The notes beneath the pieces were generated by a model that did not search any database, was not told where the DNA came from, and saw nothing but the letters and a program-made list of their open reading frames with translations. Positions 60,074 through 64,000 of a DNA stretch of 64,000 nucleotides are shown here, piece after piece; the stretch's first letter is position 1, and every line of letters starts with the position of its first letter. Both the position numbers and the translations under genes were made by a program. The stretch is from CAVZZG01 sp963779685 (GTDB taxonomy: Bacteria > Actinomycetota > Thermoleophilia > Gaiellales > F1-60-MAGs149): NCBI GenBank assembly GCA_963779685.1, contig CAVZZG010000003.1:2108001-2172000 (forward strand). The letters are read 5' to 3'.

Positions 60074-60165
60074 TCGGTGTCCTTTCGGGAAATCTCGGCC
60101 GCGAAGACCGCAGCAGTAGGCGATGCTACCAGGATGATCGGCCGTCTGCGACGGTCTGCGGCCTC

Positions 60166-61233
60166 CTACGAGGCGCCTGGATCCGGCTCGCCGAGCGCCC
60201 GCGAGGCCCCGACCAGCACGGCGACGACCGGCACGGCCAGGAACGCTCCGGCGATGCCCGCTATGACCGTGCCGGCGGTGACCGACATGAGCACCACTGC
60301 CGGGTGCAGCCGGACCGCCCGGCCGACTGCCACCGGCTGCACGATCACGCCCTCGAGTTGGTTGACCACCAGCGACAGGCCGACCACGAGCAAGGCGTCG
60401 GTGACACCTCCGGCGGCAAGCGCGACGAGTGCGGCGAACAGGCAGGCGAGCACGGCGCCGATGGTCGGAATGAATGCCATCACGAATGTCAGGATCGCCA
60501 GCGGGAACACGAGTGGTACACCAATCAGCCACAGGCCGACACCGACCACGACGGCGTCGAACGCCGCCACGATCGACGTGCCTCGCAGGAACGCGGCCAG
60601 GGTGCGCACCGCGCCCCGGGCCGCGCGGTCGATCTCCGCCCGCCGGCTCTCCGGGAACCTGTCCACGCGCGCGGTCCACATCGGTTCGACGTCACGCAGG
60701 CAGAAGAAGATCAGCGGGAGGGTCAGGAACAGGGTGGCCGCCACGGTGACGATCACGGAGGCACCGGCCACGACTCCCTGCGCGGCCAGGTTCGCCGCCT
60801 CGCCGCCGAGGTTGAGCAACCAGGTGCGCACCGAATCGGCCTGCGATCCCGTCAGTGCCCCGTGCTGCTGGGCCCGGGCCGTGAGGTCGGTGACACCCTG
60901 CCGGGCGCTGCTGGCGAGATTCGACGACTCCCGGGTGAACGGGACCACGATCAGCACGAGCAGGGCTGCCACGGCGAGGATGCCGGTCATGAGGGCGCCG
61001 AGTGCGGCGAGACCTCTGCTGGCCCCGCGCCGCACGAGCGCCTCCGCGATCGGCGCCAGCAACGCGGCCCCGACCGCGGCCAGGGCGATCGGCAGGAAGA
61101 CGGCGCTGAGGTAGCCGACCCCCAGCGCAACGGCGATCACGGCGCCGGCCACGAGCAGCAGGTCACGGCTCACCCGCGAGGCGGCGGCAAGTCGGTCGGA
61201 CACCGTCGAAATGGCTCGCTGGCGCTCGGACAC
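60166..61233 (-). CDS. AI-2E family transporter (TqsA/PerM-like)
   Basis: The 355-residue membrane protein has about eight helices in the AI-2E/PerM arrangement: paired N-terminal helices (about 27-60), one more (about 78-100), a hydrophilic segment (about 100-150), and a C-terminal helix bundle with FVMAFIPTIGAVLAC, LSLVVNQLEGVIVQPVAVGRAVRLHPAVVL, the family hallmark. Family members export autoinducer-2 or act as Na+/H+ antiporters, and the substrate here is unknown. It is the next gene on the same strand upstream of the PLDc_N protein, 92 bp away. Confidence 0.92.
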   Translation of the reverse strand: MSERQRAISTVSDRLAAASRVSRDLLLVAGAVIAVALGVGYLSAVFLPIALAAVGAALLAPIAEALVRRGASRGLAALGALMTGILAVAALLVLIVVPFTRESSNLASSARQGVTDLTARAQQHGALTGSQADSVRTWLLNLGGEAANLAAQGVVAGASVIVTVAATLFLTLPLIFFCLRDVEPMWTARVDRFPESRRAEIDRAARGAVRTLAAFLRGTSIVAAFDAVVVGVGLWLIGVPLVFPLAILTFVMAFIPTIGAVLACLFAALVALAAGGVTDALLVVGLSLVVNQLEGVIVQPVAVGRAVRLHPAVVLMSVTAGTVIAGIAGAFLAVPVVAVLVGASRALGEPDPGAS

Positions 61234-61299
61234 GGGTCCGGGTTCGCCGCACGCGGCGCGAATCCTCGACCGGCGCCCGCCTGCTACCGTCCCGGCCCG

Positions 61300-61740
61300 A
61301 TGATCCGGGGACTCCTCGCGCTGCTCTCGCTGGCGTCGCTCGCGATCGCGGCGGCGGCGTGCGGCGGCTCCAGCGCGCCGCCGCCGACGACGGTCACGGT
61401 GGACGAGCTACGCAGTCAGTCGTGGCAGGTGGAGACGGTCGGTGACAAGACCCCGCCGGTCGCGGGCACGACGATGACCATGTCGTTCGCCGGCGACGGC
61501 ACCGTCAGCGGCAAGGCGGGCTGCAATACGTTCAACGGCTCGTACGAGGCGACGGGCGGGTCGCTCACGTTCGGCCCGATGGCGACGACCCACATGGGCT
61601 GCGAGCAGGCCATCATCGATCAGGAGACGGCGTTCCTGAGCGCCGTGGCGGCGACGAGGTCGGGGACGGTCACGGGCAGCAAGCTCACATTCCGCGACGG
61701 CAGCGGCGCCACCACGCTGGTGCTGCAGCGAACGGCCTGA
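61300..61740 (+). CDS. META/HslJ-domain lipoprotein
   Basis: The 146-residue protein has a lipoprotein signal (LLALLSLASLAIAAAAC, Cys near 21) and a META domain typical of HslJ: SWQVETV, TMTMSFAGDGTVSGKAGCNTFNG, LTFGPMATTHMGC and FLSAVAAT. META proteins are linked to heat shock or antibiotic resistance in other bacteria, with unclear mechanism. The two Cys of GCN and MGC could form a disulfide outside the cell. It is divergent from the AI-2E-type gene. Confidence 0.92.
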   Translation: MIRGLLALLSLASLAIAAAACGGSSAPPPTTVTVDELRSQSWQVETVGDKTPPVAGTTMTMSFAGDGTVSGKAGCNTFNGSYEATGGSLTFGPMATTHMGCEQAIIDQETAFLSAVAATRSGTVTGSKLTFRDGSGATTLVLQRTA

Positions 61741-61743
61741 ACC

Positions 61744-62502
61744 TCACCGCACGTAGCTCGCGCTGTTGACGTCGATCGTCGCGCCGGTCGCGTGCCGGGC
61801 CGCACCGGAGGCGAGGAACGCGATCACGTTCGCGATGTCCTGCGGGACGGCGACCTCACCCAGGGCCGTGTCTCGGACGAACATCTCCATGCCGTGCTCC
61901 GCGACGGCCGGAGCATTGAACGGGGTGTCGACGAACCCGGGGGCGACGGCGAAGGCGGTCACGCCCTGGCGGCCGTACTGGCGGGCGATCGTCTTGGTCA
62001 TCGCGACGACGCCGGCCTTGGCGGCCGCGTAGTGCCAGTAGTCGGGATCCTCCCCGCGCCACGCCGCCCGGCTGGCGAGGTTGACGATGACGCCGCCGCC
62101 CGGCTGGGCGGAGTAGCTGTGGATCGCCGCCCGGCAGAGCGCGGCGGGGCTGACCAGGCAGATCGCGAGCGTGCGGTGCCAGGCGGCCTCCCACTCGTCG
62201 AAACCGCCATCGACGACGGCCGGTTCGTAGATACCGGCGTTGTTGACCAGCGCGTCCACGCGCCCCCGCCACCCGACGGCCTCGGCCCAGAGCTCCTCGG
62301 CCGCCGCGGGACGCGAGAGGTCGGCGGTGACAGCGATGGCGTCGCCGCCGATCTCGGCCGCCAGCTCGCCGAGCGCGCCCTCGCGGCGCAGGTCGTGCAG
62401 CACCACGCCGCCGCCGGCCGCGGCGATCGTGCGGGCGGTCGCGGCGCCGATGCCGCCGGCCGCACCCGTGATCAGTACGGTTCGTCCAGTGAAGTCGATC
62501 AC
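61744..62502 (-). CDS. Classical short-chain dehydrogenase/reductase
   Basis: The 252-residue SDR has the cofactor motif TGAAGGIGAATA, the NNAG motif in LVNNAGIYEP, catalytic Ser in VNLASRAAW and YxxxK in DYWHYAAAKAGV. The NAD(P) preference is not decided; the LHDLRR segment after beta-2 has Asp, favouring NAD. It overlaps the amidotransferase gene by four bases (GTGA), and GGAGG precedes GTG 62502. It acts as third gene of an operon with glutamine synthetase-like and class II amidotransferase genes. The substrate is unknown. Confidence 0.92.
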   Translation of the reverse strand: MIDFTGRTVLITGAAGGIGAATARTIAAAGGGVVLHDLRREGALGELAAEIGGDAIAVTADLSRPAAAEELWAEAVGWRGRVDALVNNAGIYEPAVVDGGFDEWEAAWHRTLAICLVSPAALCRAAIHSYSAQPGGGVIVNLASRAAWRGEDPDYWHYAAAKAGVVAMTKTIARQYGRQGVTAFAVAPGFVDTPFNAPAVAEHGMEMFVRDTALGEVAVPQDIANVIAFLASGAARHATGATIDVNSASYVR

Positions 62503-63299
62503 GAGGCCTCCGGGTAGGTGAAGGACGGCCGCGGGACGCCGTCGAGCGCGTCCACGCGCACCTCGAGGGTGTCGAGCCGCACGGTGAGGACCGTCATGTT
62601 GTCGAGCGTCCACCAGCCTCGCGACTCCGGCTGGTCGAACCCGGACGATGCGACCACCACGAGGTCGTCCTCGACGCGGTAGCGCAACGCGAAGATGTCG
62701 TGCGGATCGCCCGGATACGGCACCGAGGTCGGGTTGTGGGCGTTGAGGACGTAGAGCGCGTCGGGCGCGAGGTACATCGCATTCAGGACCGGCGAGGTGA
62801 AGCGTTCGAGCACCTCGCCGAGGACCTCGCGCATGACGTCGGGGAAGGGCCGGTTGCTGCCCGAGAACCGGTCGTGGAGCAGGAGGAACAGGCGCTCGGA
62901 GTCCGTCGAACCCTCAACGTCGGACTCCAGGGCGGGCGGAAGGAGCTGCGGCAGGAGGTGCTGGGGATGCAGGGCGCCGTTCTGGGCGAACGCGGCGCCC
63001 TCGCGGACGAACGGGTGGCAGTTCTCGAGGCCGATGGTCAGGCCCGGTGTGGCGCCGCGCAGATGCACGACCATCGCCGAGGCGCGGATGGACGCGGTCG
63101 CCGCGTGGAACTCCGGGTCGTCGCGGGCGCCGCCCACCGCCCGGATCCGCTCGGGCGTCGTCGCACCGTCCCACCAGGCCATGCCCCAGCCGTCGGGATG
63201 CCGGGGCGACAGGTCGCCGAACGAGGTCACGTCGGCAGCGCCGACGGCGTCGATGAGGGTGCGCGGCTGGCGCGCGACGTGAGCAAGCAGACGACACAT
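62499..63299 (-). CDS. Class II glutamine amidotransferase
   Basis: The 266-residue Ntn-type amidotransferase exposes Cys2 (MCRLLAHVARQP) as nucleophile after Met removal. It has the typical HPDGWGMAWW, VHLRGATPGLTIGLENCHPF, FAQNGALH and GSTDSERLFLLL motifs. It resembles YafJ/EgtC/GlxB-like stand-alone glutaminase domains, releasing ammonia from glutamine for a partner. Its partner may be the glutamine-synthetase-like enzyme encoded immediately upstream. The stop overlaps the SDR start. Confidence 0.92.
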   Translation of the reverse strand: MCRLLAHVARQPRTLIDAVGAADVTSFGDLSPRHPDGWGMAWWDGATTPERIRAVGGARDDPEFHAATASIRASAMVVHLRGATPGLTIGLENCHPFVREGAAFAQNGALHPQHLLPQLLPPALESDVEGSTDSERLFLLLHDRFSGSNRPFPDVMREVLGEVLERFTSPVLNAMYLAPDALYVLNAHNPTSVPYPGDPHDIFALRYRVEDDLVVVASSGFDQPESRGWWTLDNMTVLTVRLDTLEVRVDALDGVPRPSFTYPEAS

Positions 63300-63305
63300 C
63301 GGGTC

Positions 63306-64000
63306 TTAGTAGAACTCGAAGTACTCGCGCATCTCCCAGTCGCTGACGGTCGCGCCGTCGAGCAGCGGTGTCTGGTCGATCGCGTCGGCGTGACGGGCCA
63401 CCTCGGAGCGCTTCATCATGACGAGGTAGTCGATGAGGCTGTCGCCGAGAGCGGAGCGGTAGAAGGCGCTGCGGTCGAGCTCCTCGACGGCGGCACCCAG
63501 CGACTGCGGCAGGAGGTCGACGTCCTCGGCGTACGGGTCGCCGGAGACCATGGGCGGGGGCGTCGCCGCTCGCCGGATCCCGTCGAGCCCGGCGGCGATG
63601 TTGGCTGCCATCCAGAGGTACGGGTTGGCGGCCGGCTCCGACAGGCGGTTCTCCACATGCGTGCCCGGCTCGCCCGGCCCGCCCTGGATACGGATCAGCG
63701 CGCCGCGGTTGTCTGCGGCCCAGCCGATGCGATCGGGTGCGAAGGAGTACGGCCGCAGGCGCGGGTACCCGTTCACCGTCGGGTTGCCGAACAGCGACAT
63801 GGCCTTGGCGTGGTCGAGCAGACCGGCGACGAACTGCGTCCCGACCGGCGACAGGAGCTCCGCGGGGTCGACGAAGGCGTTCGCACCGGTGCGCGCGTCC
63901 AGAAGCGACTCGTGCAGGTGCCACCCCGACGGGAAGAAGTTCGGGAAGGCCGGCCAGCACATGAACGTCGCGTGCAGTCCGCGCCGGACGCACACCGCCT
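63306..64000 (-). CDS. Glutamine synthetase family protein, N-terminus cut by window edge
   Basis: About 231 C-terminal residues of a glutamine-synthetase-type ligase are present. The substrate/ATP site segment SGWHLHESL, the NPTVNGYPRLRPYSFAPDRIGWA segment (GS: N-S-Y-K-R-L), IRIQGGPGEPGTHVENRLSEPAANPYLWMAA and the terminal EMREYFEFY are all recognisable. The non-canonical NGYPRL points to a GS-like gamma-glutamyl-amine ligase rather than housekeeping GlnA. It lies 6 bp upstream of the amidotransferase, so the three genes form an operon possibly handling amines or amino acids via glutamyl intermediates. Confidence 0.88.
   Translation of the reverse strand, partial: AVCVRRGLHATFMCWPAFPNFFPSGWHLHESLLDARTGANAFVDPAELLSPVGTQFVAGLLDHAKAMSLFGNPTVNGYPRLRPYSFAPDRIGWAADNRGALIRIQGGPGEPGTHVENRLSEPAANPYLWMAANIAAGLDGIRRAATPPPMVSGDPYAEDVDLLPQSLGAAVEELDRSAFYRSALGDSLIDYLVMMKRSEVARHADAIDQTPLLDGATVSDWEMREYFEFY

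Overview
This window is very G+C-rich and densely coded on both strands, with many ATGA/GTGA start-stop overlaps and many GTG starts. Two F420-type luciferase-like oxidoreductases, a PAC2-family protein, MMPL and MacB-like exporters, CxxCM-type lipoproteins and several apparently leaderless genes point to an actinobacterium. A deep-branching soil lineage such as the Thermoleophilia is my inference and was not tested. No rRNA, tRNA, CRISPR array or complete insertion sequence was found.

Layout. 1-7.6 kb: a cut GrpB-like gene, an inverted array of four ~58-bp repeats, a CocE-type hydrolase divergent from a P450, and an unusual single-chain fusion of an extradiol (VOC) dioxygenase with an HpaB-type flavin hydroxylase, closed by a 16-bp perfect hairpin; then three small membrane proteins. 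7.7-20 kb: a polysaccharide deacetylase, an EamA transporter, a luciferase-like oxidoreductase, then an OmpR-type two-component system next to a lipoprotein/adaptor/ATPase/permease export operon. The same 11-bp-spaced direct repeat (CCCAG/CACAG) lies upstream of three local transcription units, so this looks like a compact local regulon.

20-29 kb: a LysR gene divergent from a formate dehydrogenase operon. The catalytic gene contains an in-frame UGA followed by a near-ideal bacterial SECIS hairpin, so it should be a selenoprotein. The catalytic subunit is also split: its N-terminal iron-sulfur part is encoded two genes downstream, after a NuoE-NuoF fusion, and fdhD and a moeA-like gene complete the operon. 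An HTH regulator/SRPBCC pair follows.

29-47 kb: catabolic genes. An aconitase-X pair, a Rieske oxygenase, a TMADH/StcD-like flavoenzyme (frameshifted here) and an ornithine-cyclodeaminase-family gene fit breakdown of N-methylated or hydroxylated proline. GMC oxidoreductases with a Gluconate_2-dh3 subunit lie among them. A class V aminotransferase, an alpha/beta hydrolase, an acyl-CoA dehydrogenase, a NicX-like dioxygenase and a DHPON-hydrolase-like enzyme follow.

47-64 kb: a glycosyltransferase, an NmrA-like protein, an MMPL exporter, two HisKA_3 kinase sets each with an output-less receiver, SHOCT-domain membrane proteins, an AI-2E-type permease, a META-domain lipoprotein, and an SDR / class II amidotransferase / glutamine-synthetase operon that runs off the end. 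A 181-bp element with terminal inverted repeats has apparently inserted at the end of a NarL-type regulator gene; its core recurs in a second structured region at 58.1 kb.
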